A stretch of DNA of 29,974 nt from RGIG6374 sp045600965 (GTDB lineage: Bacteria; Bacteroidota; Bacteroidia; Bacteroidales; UBA932): contig JAZRYW010000004.1 in NCBI GenBank assembly GCA_045600965.1, forward strand, positions 1 through 29,974, given 5' to 3'. Under the pieces are notes generated by a model. It ran no database searches and was not told the DNA's origin. It was given only the letters and a program-made list of their open reading frames with translations. The translations under genes and the position numbers were made by a program. The first letter of the stretch is position 1. Each line of letters begins with the position of its first letter. Below are positions 23,272 to 29,974 of the stretch, in pieces.

Positions 23272-24135
23272 ATGAGATTAAAAAGATTAACCATAATAAC
23301 GGTATCCCTTTCAGTATTATTTTTGTCGTTATCGTCGTGTGGCTCATCTAAATTAGTAACACGAGCTGTTAGATATCAATCTATACGGCCAGTTCCGTAT
23401 CGCACAGAACTGCCACCTGGCATCAGCATAGCCGTCGCATATGATATTGACTACGATGGAAATGTATCTGTTTTGGTCAAAAATATGACAGATGAAATAA
23501 TGACTATTGATCAGACAAAAAGTTTCTTTGTAAATTCAAACGGTATTTCAATTTCATATTATGATCCTACTGTACGCGTAGAATCAACGACCGAAATTTC
23601 TTCCAAAACCCGAGGAGGCTCTGTGAACATGGGTGCAGTTGGGGGCTTTTTGGGAGTCACCGGTCCCGCAGTTGGACTCCTTAACGGAATAAATCTCGGT
23701 GGAGCAAAAACGGAAGGCATCTCAAAAACAAATGCTTCCTATTTTTCAGACATGCCACAGATTTCACTTTCTCCCAAAAGTAGCGGAGTCATGTCAAAGA
23801 TATATAAAATTGATAATTACAATTTTAATAATGGGGCTATTACCAGTATGAATAACACATACAGTCAAGGAAATTCAAGCCTAAAATTCAGTGTATGTAT
23901 ATCATATTCCTTAGATGGAGGAAAAACATTTGATAAGATTGTCACAGATTTCTACGCCAATTCTAGAATAATATGTCCAGTTGATAAGCACGGCGAAGTT
24001 AATGATGCTTTACGCGAAGTTTTTATATTAAAGAATGATGCTCTTAATGAGCCATTCTGGCAAATAGACGCTTTGGCCAATGGCCTATCAAGCAAAAATC
24101 ATATCAAACAAGGATCGTTTATAAACTACAAATAA
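23272..24135 (+). CDS. Hypothetical lipoprotein, first of an AT-rich trio
   Basis: A 287-aa protein of unknown function. I start at the ATG at 23272, which gives MRLKRLTIITVSLSVLFLSLSSC with a clear lipobox (Cys23). The frame is open to 23155, but the extra 39 residues are charged and would bury the signal. After the signal comes a beta-rich domain with a Gly/Val-rich hydrophobic stretch (about residues 115-140, VNMGAVGGFLGVTGPAVGLL) that could contact a membrane. A small region near residue 220 reads like an immunoglobulin-type strand pair (SVCISYSLDGGKTFDKIV). Base composition is much more AT-rich than the core genes. The next gene follows after 6 bp, so they form an operon. No family recognised. 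Confidence 0.75.
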   Translation: MRLKRLTIITVSLSVLFLSLSSCGSSKLVTRAVRYQSIRPVPYRTELPPGISIAVAYDIDYDGNVSVLVKNMTDEIMTIDQTKSFFVNSNGISISYYDPTVRVESTTEISSKTRGGSVNMGAVGGFLGVTGPAVGLLNGINLGGAKTEGISKTNASYFSDMPQISLSPKSSGVMSKIYKIDNYNFNNGAITSMNNTYSQGNSSLKFSVCISYSLDGGKTFDKIVTDFYANSRIICPVDKHGEVNDALREVFILKNDALNEPFWQIDALANGLSSKNHIKQGSFINYK

Positions 24136-24141
24136 AATATT

Positions 24142-25245
24142 ATGCGTCTTAGAATACTCTTTTTATTTTCAATAATAATTGTTTCGTCTTGTTCTACGAC
24201 AACGAAAATTTCTGTAGCAGCCACGCCCGGTACAGAAATTATGACACCGGATAAACGAGTTCTAGCTGTAGCTGATGAATCTGGAAGAGCGGAATTCATT
24301 AATGATGACGAAAATTATTTTTCATTTCTTTATACGCACGAAAAAGGCTCATCAATGTATATCCCATTTGCGTTAGATTATAAGCATAAAAAATATGGAA
24401 CGCGGACAGCTGCATGGATAGATTATGGTGTTATGTTCGTTGGAGTAATTGGGGGTCTTGCAAATATGAATAATGATACTCCACGTATGATATTTGGAGG
24501 GGTATCTTTGGCTGCCTTAGGTGCTTTTTTCCCATTGTTAGCTAAAGGAGGTCAAACAAATGAGCTTTATCAATACAAGTATTTACCATTGCAAAATTCA
24601 AATCAGGACCTTCAGTTTGCGCCTATTGGCTATTATCCGTCAAATTCCGTTCAAAAATCGTCCTCAAACAATTCTTCAACGGAATCAGTAAATATTGATG
24701 CAGAACACATTGGGGAATTCAAAGACGACAAATATAGCGAACAGGAAACCCATTCATCTACTGACTCTTTTGGGAATACGATTCCAAATAAATTCCTTGG
24801 AATGAAGTTAGGCATTAGCAGTAAGCAAGATTGTATCCGTATGATTGAACAAAAAGGATATACGGAATCTGTAATTTCTATTGAGGATAATAACACCATC
24901 GCGATAAATCAAAGATTTTTTATTAAAATAGACAGAAATGACAGTTCCAATCTCGTTGATAGTAGTGATGGCACGTTTGTAAGTAATGTAATTTTCGGGT
25001 TTTCGAAAAGTACGGGATTATTAATTAGTATCCATTTTAGCATCCTTCCAAAGGAAGGATATACAGATGAGGTAAAAGAACGAATTTGGATGTGGCTTTA
25101 TGGAATGGGAGAAGTATTTGGATGGAAAGAAACCACTTATCCTGATTCTTTCATCTCGTATCATGACGCAGACAATGTGGTTTACGCGAAATTATGGAAA
25201 ATGAAAGATTATGATTTCGTCGAAATTGCATTCAAATGTAAATAA
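24142..25245 (+). CDS. Hypothetical lipoprotein with two membrane-like segments
   Basis: A 367-aa protein, not recognised. MRLRILFLFSIIIVSSC gives a lipoprotein signal (Cys17). A PEGA-like or other small beta-domain follows (VAATPGTEIMTPDKRVLAVADESGRAEF). Then come two hydrophobic stretches at roughly residues 95-135 (IDYGVMFVGVIGGLAN and MIFGGVSLAALGAFFPLLA), next a Ser/Asn-rich linker (~170-210), then a soluble C-terminal domain (~215-367) starting NKFLGMKLGISSKQDCIRMIEQKGY. Opening words of this kind (GxxxGxSKxxxxxxL) are common in small lipoprotein domains that fold as alpha/beta sandwiches; this is only a resemblance. It is AT-rich like its neighbours and lies 43 bp before the third gene. 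Confidence 0.75.
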   Translation: MRLRILFLFSIIIVSSCSTTTKISVAATPGTEIMTPDKRVLAVADESGRAEFINDDENYFSFLYTHEKGSSMYIPFALDYKHKKYGTRTAAWIDYGVMFVGVIGGLANMNNDTPRMIFGGVSLAALGAFFPLLAKGGQTNELYQYKYLPLQNSNQDLQFAPIGYYPSNSVQKSSSNNSSTESVNIDAEHIGEFKDDKYSEQETHSSTDSFGNTIPNKFLGMKLGISSKQDCIRMIEQKGYTESVISIEDNNTIAINQRFFIKIDRNDSSNLVDSSDGTFVSNVIFGFSKSTGLLISIHFSILPKEGYTDEVKERIWMWLYGMGEVFGWKETTYPDSFISYHDADNVVYAKLWKMKDYDFVEIAFKCK

Positions 25246-25251
25246 TAAACC

Positions 25252-25259
25252 GGGGGGGG
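25252..25259 (+). repeat. G8 homopolymer tract between two lipoprotein genes
   Basis: Eight Gs interrupt an AT-rich 43-bp gap, 7 bp after one stop codon and 29 bp before the next ATG (25289). In this composition such a run is conspicuous. Tracts of this length can slip and change promoter spacing or mRNA leaders, but no promoter boxes with fitting spacing were found around it. Confidence 0.6.
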
Positions 25260-25288
25260 CTTAACATCCTATTTAACTATTTGCTAAT

Positions 25289-26656
25289 ATGAGAAAAGAT
25301 ACATCCAAAGTTTTTCACTTCGTAAATAATAGTCTATTATATTTCTGCGCATTAATTGTTTTTGTCGGATGTGGTGGCCCTAGAATTGAAACCTTTCCAC
25401 CCAAAAATTATGGTGGGTATAAGAATATCCCATTTGAGGGTCTTGATGGTACTGTGAAATCCTGCACAAAGTATAAATATGTGGGCAGATCCGGTGATTA
25501 TGTATGTATTCCTGACGGAAAGGTCGATTATATTGATAAATTTGTTTTTAAGGGCGAAAAAAAATTCTACTCCGATGGCGTGTGTTATTATTGGAAAGAA
25601 ACTTCGAAATATGGACAAAGTTCTGATTATAATTTGACAGAGTTTGATCACCAAGGAAGGCGTACACTAAAACGTGATAGAAATGGGTATGAAGAAACTT
25701 GGAGTTATGACGATATAGATCAGACCGTTACTTATCATAATTCCAGAGGTCGGACGGTTGTGGAAAATTTACCTGTTTTTGAAAAACTACGCACCGGTTG
25801 GAAAAAGACTGATTTTTATGATGACGGAACAGTATCTGAAATTGAGCTGTATGACCGTCAAGGGCGTATTCTGAAGCATGTTTATTATGATGAATATGGT
25901 AACATAGAAGACTCCTATTATTACAAAATTAAAAAGTCGCGAGAAGGAGAATTCAAGAAAATCACCACAACTGGATATAGTGATAATAATAAAGTAAATG
26001 GCTCTGAAGAAGTTTGGTACGATCTTGAAGGAACCATAGTAAAGAAAAGAGAATCCTACGGTACCGATATTGAAACGGAAACTTCTGATAGGAGGTTCAG
26101 GAAAATAGATGATTTAGAAATAACGGAAACCTTGGATTCACATGGAGAAGTCGTGAGAGATGAGTCCATTTTAAAAAGAGAAGGCGGCTATCACCTTGTG
26201 TATAATTTTCTCAATTATTATGATGCTTTCGACAATTTGGTTATTCAAGTAAGAGAAAATGAGGGAATTATTGATCAAGTATTTCTTTGGGAGATTGAAT
26301 ATTATGATAGTGACTATCGATACGACCATAAAAAAGAACATCCCGAATTATTTGTAGCGCACAAATCTTATTCTGGAGATTACTATGGCTATTCAACATG
26401 GGACTATCCCATTTCGTATGGAAACAATTATGACTATCAACCGTTAGAGAATTCATATTCCAGTGGAGATTATTCTTCATCAGACCGTTCAATTAACTGC
26501 CCGTCTTGTGCAAATACCGGAAAATGTTCATATTGCGGTGGCAGTGGCTATGCCAAAATTGGCGGACTTGGTCTGCAATCAACTGATTACTCTCAACCTT
26601 GTTCGCATTGCGGCGGAACGGGAATATGCCCTGTTTGCCATGGAAATCATATGTAA
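25289..26656 (+). CDS. Hypothetical lipoprotein with YD-rich repeats and a DnaJ-like zinc module at the C-terminus
   Basis: A 455-aa lipoprotein (signal ending IVFVGC, Cys28). The middle part is a series of short beta-hairpin repeats of the type YDDxGxxxExxxYDxxGRILK (for example around residues 175-210), resembling MORN/RHS-like repeats of surface proteins. The last 54 residues hold eight cysteines as four CxxC pairs: C404/C407, C413/C416, C438/C441, C447/C450. They carry CGGSG and CGGTG loops, the layout of the DnaJ cysteine-rich zinc domain. That module is usually cytosolic, so its place on an exported lipoprotein is odd. AT-rich. Last gene of the trio; a transposase remnant follows. Function unknown. 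Confidence 0.78.
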   Translation: MRKDTSKVFHFVNNSLLYFCALIVFVGCGGPRIETFPPKNYGGYKNIPFEGLDGTVKSCTKYKYVGRSGDYVCIPDGKVDYIDKFVFKGEKKFYSDGVCYYWKETSKYGQSSDYNLTEFDHQGRRTLKRDRNGYEETWSYDDIDQTVTYHNSRGRTVVENLPVFEKLRTGWKKTDFYDDGTVSEIELYDRQGRILKHVYYDEYGNIEDSYYYKIKKSREGEFKKITTTGYSDNNKVNGSEEVWYDLEGTIVKKRESYGTDIETETSDRRFRKIDDLEITETLDSHGEVVRDESILKREGGYHLVYNFLNYYDAFDNLVIQVRENEGIIDQVFLWEIEYYDSDYRYDHKKEHPELFVAHKSYSGDYYGYSTWDYPISYGNNYDYQPLENSYSSGDYSSSDRSINCPSCANTGKCSYCGGSGYAKIGGLGLQSTDYSQPCSHCGGTGICPVCHGNHM

Positions 26657-26670
26657 AAGATATACTTTAA

Positions 26671-26880
26671 ATATCAGAACCCGAAGCTCAACTGCACCCC
26701 TGTCTGCTGAGCCCTGCCGGTTCTCTTTCGCGGCTGCCTGACGAGGTCTATACCCTTGACGACCATATGCCGGTCTATTACAGGACGTTCCCCGGGAACA
26801 TCCCCGACTCAAGGAGCGTGGAGACGTTGCTGACAGACCTCAGGCATGCGGGCTTTCCCGATGTCGCTCTCCTTACTGAC
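26671..26880 (+). pseudogene. Transposase fragment, IS4/IS1634-like
   Basis: The frame beginning at 26671 reads through, and from about 26734 gives a protein piece typical of IS4-superfamily DDE transposases: MPVYYRTFPGNIPDSRSV, then LLTDLRHAGFPDVALLTD, where functional enzymes continue DRGY. The frame ends in TGA at 26881-26883 right after that Asp. Both the N-terminal catalytic part and everything after the second Asp are missing. It directly abuts the penicillin-binding-protein fragment. It marks the right border of the AT-rich cassette. Family call rests on the PGNIPD / LLTD words only. Confidence 0.65.
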
Positions 26881-27749
26881 TGAAAGGCGCCTGCCTGATA
26901 GCTGTGAGCACTGATAACGGGGCTATCCGCACAATGGTCAATCTGACAAGGGATACGGATGGTGAGTTCGGAGAATATTATAATGTCTCTATCGGATACG
27001 GTTATGAACCGGGCAGGATTATTGCGCCGGCCACGGCTCTTGCGGCTGCAAAGTGTGACCCTGCTCTGTCACTTGAAGGGTTGGACTTGACCTCGAAAGA
27101 AAGGCTTGCAGATATGGCTGGAAAGTGTATTCCTTCGGCATACTGCGACTCCCTGAGTGCAATGCTCAAAGGAGAGTATGCCTTCGGCCTACTGGAGATT
27201 GAAGGGCTTGCCGGTCTTAAGATGACCACTTCGGATGACCATTATTGGAGAGACAATACACTTGCATCTATAGCGAACGGCTATTCAATTATGGCTCCGG
27301 CATTCCGATGGCTCAGTCTTTACACGGCTATTGCCCGCGGTGGTGAAGGTATTGCACAGAGGCTCGTCGGCCCGATTTCCAGTGCTGACGATAATAAGAT
27401 GCTTTACACTCTCTGCTCAAAGGCTCAGGCTGACGCACTTACGGAATCGCTGAAAGCAGCGAGTGTCGGTAAAATATCTGACGCAGCTTTTGAGATGGCT
27501 GGAATGTCCGGGTCGTCATTCATCGCCATTCCCGGAGTGGGATATACCGATGAAAACGGATGCCACGCTGTGCAGTCGAGCTATGCCGGCTTTTTCCCTG
27601 CAGACAAGCCCGCTTTCAGCATCATCTGTATGGTCTATACTGACCCTGTATTGCATACTACTGCCACTATGAACATCCCGACACACGTTGTGAAGGCGCT
27701 TGTGGGTAGCAGTGTTGTGAAAGAGAGGGTTAAGGATACGCTTGATTAA
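26880..27749 (+). pseudogene. 5'-truncated, active-site-less penicillin-binding protein (FtsI-like transpeptidase domain)
   Basis: The open frame starts without an ATG right after the transposase fragment (a GTG at 26904 is the first possible start) and encodes ~285 aa. It can be aligned by eye to the transpeptidase domain of FtsI-type PBPs: GAIRTMVNLTRDTDGEFGEYYN, then EPG, then LASIANGYSIMAPAFRWLSLYTAIARGGE, then SSYAGFFPADKPAFSIICMVY. The catalytic SxxK, normally EPGSTFK, reads EPGRIIA. The KTG triad reads MSG (AGMSGSS), and an SxN motif is not evident. All three catalytic elements are thus lost, although no stop codon or frameshift interrupts the frame. Either a decaying fragment or a retained pseudoenzyme. 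The N-terminal pedestal is missing. Confidence 0.65.
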
Positions 27750-27789
27750 AAGTTGGGGTTGTTTGAAGAAAAATAAATAAATTTACGCT

Positions 27790-28518
27790 ATGAAAGAGAT
27801 TATTGTAAATACCAGAAACAAGCAATGCCGGTTCCATTCTGTGGAAGAAATGGTAGGATACTATGTAGAAACAGGTGTTGCCTATAATGTGAGATTTGCC
27901 CTGCGCGATGTTGTACAATGTAATGCCGAATACAGAGGTTTCCTCAGGGAGAAAGGCTATCAGGCGACAGTGGAAAGATTGAAGGCAGAGGCCCCATCCC
28001 TTTTGCGGATACCGGATGCTTTTGATACGCTGGACAGTTGGTGGCCCAAGACAGAAGAAAGGGGCGGCCTTGGTGATTATGATATCCAGTGCTATGAATT
28101 GACTGATACTTTCACTTTGCTTGGAGAGAAATTCAATGGCCTGAAATCCATTCGGGATATAGTCAACGTATCAAGAGCCAATCAAGACAATAATCCTCTG
28201 GATAAGGAGTGGGATGAATATACAAGGATGAGCGATGAAAAGAGATACCCCGATAACAGGAAGAACAGAAAGTCATCGCTGTATGCTGCTGAAATATGGG
28301 AGAGGTATCCGTGTTTTGACAGTGCAGACCTTTTATGTGAGGACAGGCATTTCTGGTGCTATTTCATAAGAAACCACAGGATAAACAATGAATTTTGTAA
28401 AGATATGCCTTTGGTTCATTATCGGGACCTGATTCGGGAAGATATTGATCTTTCAGAATTACCTATTGTCTATTATGACGGCGATTCACGGGTGATGTAT
28501 GTGATAAGTCCAAGGTAA
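27790..28518 (+). CDS. Hypothetical protein, soluble
   Basis: A 242-aa protein that I do not recognise. No signal peptide or membrane segment; it is charged and rich in aromatic residues (Tyr, Trp), with KEIIVNTRNKQCRFHSVEEMVGYYVE at the start and IWERYPCFDSADLLCEDRHFW near residue 180. The composition is intermediate between the core and the AT-rich trio. It begins 40 bp after the PBP relic and is followed after 16 bp by the next gene in the same direction, so the two are probably co-transcribed. No promoter matching the consensus was seen in the short gap before it. Confidence 0.7.
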   Translation: MKEIIVNTRNKQCRFHSVEEMVGYYVETGVAYNVRFALRDVVQCNAEYRGFLREKGYQATVERLKAEAPSLLRIPDAFDTLDSWWPKTEERGGLGDYDIQCYELTDTFTLLGEKFNGLKSIRDIVNVSRANQDNNPLDKEWDEYTRMSDEKRYPDNRKNRKSSLYAAEIWERYPCFDSADLLCEDRHFWCYFIRNHRINNEFCKDMPLVHYRDLIREDIDLSELPIVYYDGDSRVMYVISPR

Positions 28519-28534
28519 GGTAAATTGTTGAATT

Positions 28535-29128
28535 ATGAGTGATTTAGTAGGTTGGGCCATAATGTTGAGCCTACTCATTGGCTCGTTTTGGCTGTTCGTC
28601 CATAATATGAATAAGGAAAACAACAGCCGATATGACATTTCGCCGGAATACAAGGAGAACCTTGGCGAAGACATGGAACTGGTCAGCATTCGTACACTAC
28701 CTCGTTTTCTGGTTGACAGGCATACGGGAAGAAGGATAGAATTTATGACTGAGACTGGACACTTCTGTACTGTGATGACAGATGATATAGACTGGGATTC
28801 TTTGGCTTCGTTGGATGAAGAATGCCTCAGTAGGGCAAGGGGTCTGCATGCCCCCTTCCCAACAGCCCTCAATGCCTTCAAAAATGGCGTGTGTAAGGTG
28901 CGTTGGCAACTTAATCCCGATGGCAGGTACTATATGGATGAAGACGGCTTCGGGATGACGGATGATGTGGAGGTGAACATCTATGGATTCATCGACCGGG
29001 AGGGTAAGGTGGTGTCAAAGTTCCGCTTTATAAATGATAATTGTGAGATTATCGACCAGATGAGGGTAGAGGCAGAAGCTGCCGTGAAAGCAAGAGAAAC
29101 ATCGCTGCCTGTCGCACTGGTTACGTGA
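28535..29128 (+). CDS. Hypothetical membrane-anchored protein
   Basis: A 197-aa protein with one N-terminal membrane helix (about residues 5-23, VGWAIMLSLLIGSFWLFVH) and a soluble domain. The short acidic stretch MTDDIDWDSLASLDEE lies near residue 80, and the C-terminal half has alternating beta strands (CKVRWQLNPDGRYYMDEDGFG, VEVNIYGFIDREGKVVSKFRFI). No family recognised. It is 16 bp downstream of the preceding unknown gene and probably forms a unit with it. Convergent with the DUF234 gene; a hairpin lies just after its stop codon. Confidence 0.7.
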   Translation: MSDLVGWAIMLSLLIGSFWLFVHNMNKENNSRYDISPEYKENLGEDMELVSIRTLPRFLVDRHTGRRIEFMTETGHFCTVMTDDIDWDSLASLDEECLSRARGLHAPFPTALNAFKNGVCKVRWQLNPDGRYYMDEDGFGMTDDVEVNIYGFIDREGKVVSKFRFINDNCEIIDQMRVEAEAAVKARETSLPVALVT

Positions 29129-29145
29129 TAAGCAAGCAAAATAAA

Positions 29146-29184
29146 TCCCGCTGACTTCGGCTGTGTTGCGCGGAATCAGCGGGA
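29146..29184. terminator. Hairpin between the convergent genes, probable bidirectional terminator
   Basis: TCCCGCTGA (29146-29154) pairs perfectly with TCAGCGGGA (29176-29184). On the minus strand the stem is followed by TTTATTTT, a reasonable terminator for the DUF234 gene. On the plus strand it is followed by a weak CTTT, 17 bp after the stop codon of the 197-aa gene. Confidence 0.6.
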
Positions 29185-29244
29185 CTTTGTCAAAGTGGAG
29201 GTCTTGGTGTGGCCTTATCGCTGTGTTGCTGCAGGGATATATGC

Positions 29245-29278
29245 CTTGTGGGCTCCGATAGGCTTCCCGTCCCACAAG
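29245..29278. repeat. Hairpin abutting the solo repeat end
   Basis: CTTGTGGG (29245-29252) and CCCACAAG (29271-29278) form an 8-bp perfect inverted repeat with an 18-base spacer. It ends exactly where the shared 28-bp repeat end begins. A 10-bp direct repeat (GCTGTGTTGC at 29160-29169 and 29220-29229) also lies in this gap. No gene was seen in 29129-29305. Confidence 0.5.
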
Positions 29279-29306
29279 TTTCGTGAACCATTTCAAAACA
29301 GATTCT
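29279..29306. repeat. Solo end of the MITE-like repeat, inverted orientation (copy 3)
   Basis: The 28 bases are the exact reverse complement of the first 28 bases of the elements at 7364 and 22500 (AGAATCTGTTTTGAAAT plus GGTTCACGAAA). Beyond that the sequence is unrelated to the interior of the other two copies, and no second inverted end was found nearby. The outermost base is the first base (T) of the TAA stop codon of the DUF234 gene, read on the opposite strand. The adjacent AAT is also shared by all three copies (AATAAGAATCTG). Confidence 0.85.
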
Positions 29307-29974
29307 TATTCCTTGCAGATATCTTCCAGTGACAGACATCCAAGTTCAACCTTATACTTTTTCAGTTTCTTTTCTTTGGATGCCATGAATTCAACTTTCT
29401 TCTCAAGAAGCCCTTTCCTGTATTTGTCCGGGTTTCTCTTCACCTCGAAGATTTCCGCCTGTTTGTCAGCCACATCAATTGCTATGATGTCTATCTCCGC
29501 CTGCTGGTGGTTCCCCTTTTCATCGATATAACCTTTGGGGTCCCACCAGCTGTCAATTGCCCGGTAGTGAAGCGACTCCATAAGGTCTGCCTTGAAGAAT
29601 CGCTCCAGCACTTCTCCGGAGTATGTCTCGTAGTCTTCACGAATGATTTCAGATAGCAGCGGATACTGGTTGATCTCTATGAGCTGCTGGTTTTTCTCGA
29701 TGTATCTGAACCAGAAGCGGAGGAACACGTCGCTTATTTCGAACTTCACGTTCTGTGTGCTCTTCTTTGACCAGAGTGGCCTTTTCTTGTCAACAAGGTT
29801 ATATGTCTCCTCAAGCTTGGCCAGATGTCCGCCGACACTCTTCTTCCCGAGGTAATCCTTTATCTGTGCCTGAGTGTTGTACCCCTCGGATATGGCCTGC
29901 AGAATGGAGAAGTATGTCCCGTATTTCTTCCCGAATTCATTCACGAGAAGTTTCCTGCCTTCCTCGATAAACGG
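29306..29974 (-). CDS. AAA ATPase with C-terminal DUF234 nuclease-like domain, partial (5' end beyond the window)
   Basis: The frame stays open to the window edge: before the internal GTG at 29942-29944 it reads PFIEEGRKLL, so the true start and the ATP-binding part lie outside. What is seen (~223 aa): a winged-helix segment (GKKYGTYFSILQAISEGYNTQAQIKDYLGKKSVGGHLAKLEETYNLV), then a DUF234 domain with SDVFLRFWFRYI and a PD-(D/E)xK-like core (AEIDIIAIDVADKQAEIFEVKRN; Asp, then Glu-x-Lys). The family is widespread in Bacteroidota and archaea; its cellular role is unclear, though the architecture suggests a DNA-linked ATPase. The stop codon abuts the solo repeat. Confidence 0.85.
   Translation of the reverse strand, partial: PFIEEGRKLLVNEFGKKYGTYFSILQAISEGYNTQAQIKDYLGKKSVGGHLAKLEETYNLVDKKRPLWSKKSTQNVKFEISDVFLRFWFRYIEKNQQLIEINQYPLLSEIIREDYETYSGEVLERFFKADLMESLHYRAIDSWWDPKGYIDEKGNHQQAEIDIIAIDVADKQAEIFEVKRNPDKYRKGLLEKKVEFMASKEKKLKKYKVELGCLSLEDICKE

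Noticed and set aside
29015..29296. 93-codon minus-strand frame between the last two genes
   Set aside because: It starts inside the solo repeat, runs through two hairpins and into the antisense of the 197-aa gene; it looks non-coding.
1..29974. CRISPR array or tRNA genes
   Set aside because: No regularly spaced repeats and no tRNA T-arm (GGTTCGAnTCC) with a fitting acceptor stem were seen.

Overview
The window is chromosomal DNA from a member of the Bacteroidota, most likely the order Bacteroidales. Four things point there: promoters of the TTTG / TAnnTTTG type, the many Bacteroidota-style lipoproteins, the F-type ATPase gene order D-C-B-E-F-H-A-G with a very short epsilon subunit and a signal peptide on subunit a, and a DUF4465 lipoprotein. 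The genus cannot be fixed by eye. Most of the window (1-22.5 kb) is GC-rich core sequence; 23.2-26.7 kb is clearly AT-rich.

Layout. (1) 0.1-3.3 kb: an M3 metallopeptidase lipoprotein (+) lies tail to tail with alanine racemase (-). (2) 3.3-7.35 kb, minus strand: a ribosomal protein operon rplC-rplD-rplW-rplB-rpsS-rplV-rpsC with its own promoter and its own terminator. rpsJ is missing at its front and rplP-rpmC-rpsQ etc. at its back, so this is a cut-out piece of the S10 operon. (3) 7.5-14.25 kb, minus strand: the complete F1Fo ATP synthase operon. (4) 14.3-15.1 kb: a DUF4465 lipoprotein (+) transcribed away from atpD. (5) 15.1-22.5 kb, minus strand: a tightly overlapping five-gene unit, S9 peptidase - PD40 propeller with CxxCH - nucleotidyltransferase/HAD fusion - AroD/AroA fusion - AroC. 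It joins surface proteins to the shikimate pathway. (6) 22.5-23.1 kb: a palindromic repeat, then a stretch with a canonical promoter, strong long-range base pairing and a T9 end. I read this as an unidentified structured non-coding RNA. (7) 23.2-26.7 kb: an AT-rich cassette of three unrecognised lipoproteins. (8) 26.7-27.75 kb: a transposase fragment fused to a 5'-truncated, active-site-less penicillin-binding protein. (9) 27.8-29.1 kb: two unrecognised genes. (10) 29.3 kb to the edge, minus strand: the C-terminal part of an AAA ATPase with a DUF234 nuclease-like domain.

A short repeat (end sequence AGAATCTGTTTTGAAAT) ties the window together. It occurs as a ~164-bp element with perfect 17-bp inverted ends between atpG and rplC, as a ~163-bp element with a decayed right end upstream of the S9 peptidase, and as a 28-bp solo end touching the stop codon of the DUF234 gene. 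The first copy sits exactly where the ribosomal operon has lost its usual upstream gene. No tRNA, rRNA or CRISPR array was seen.
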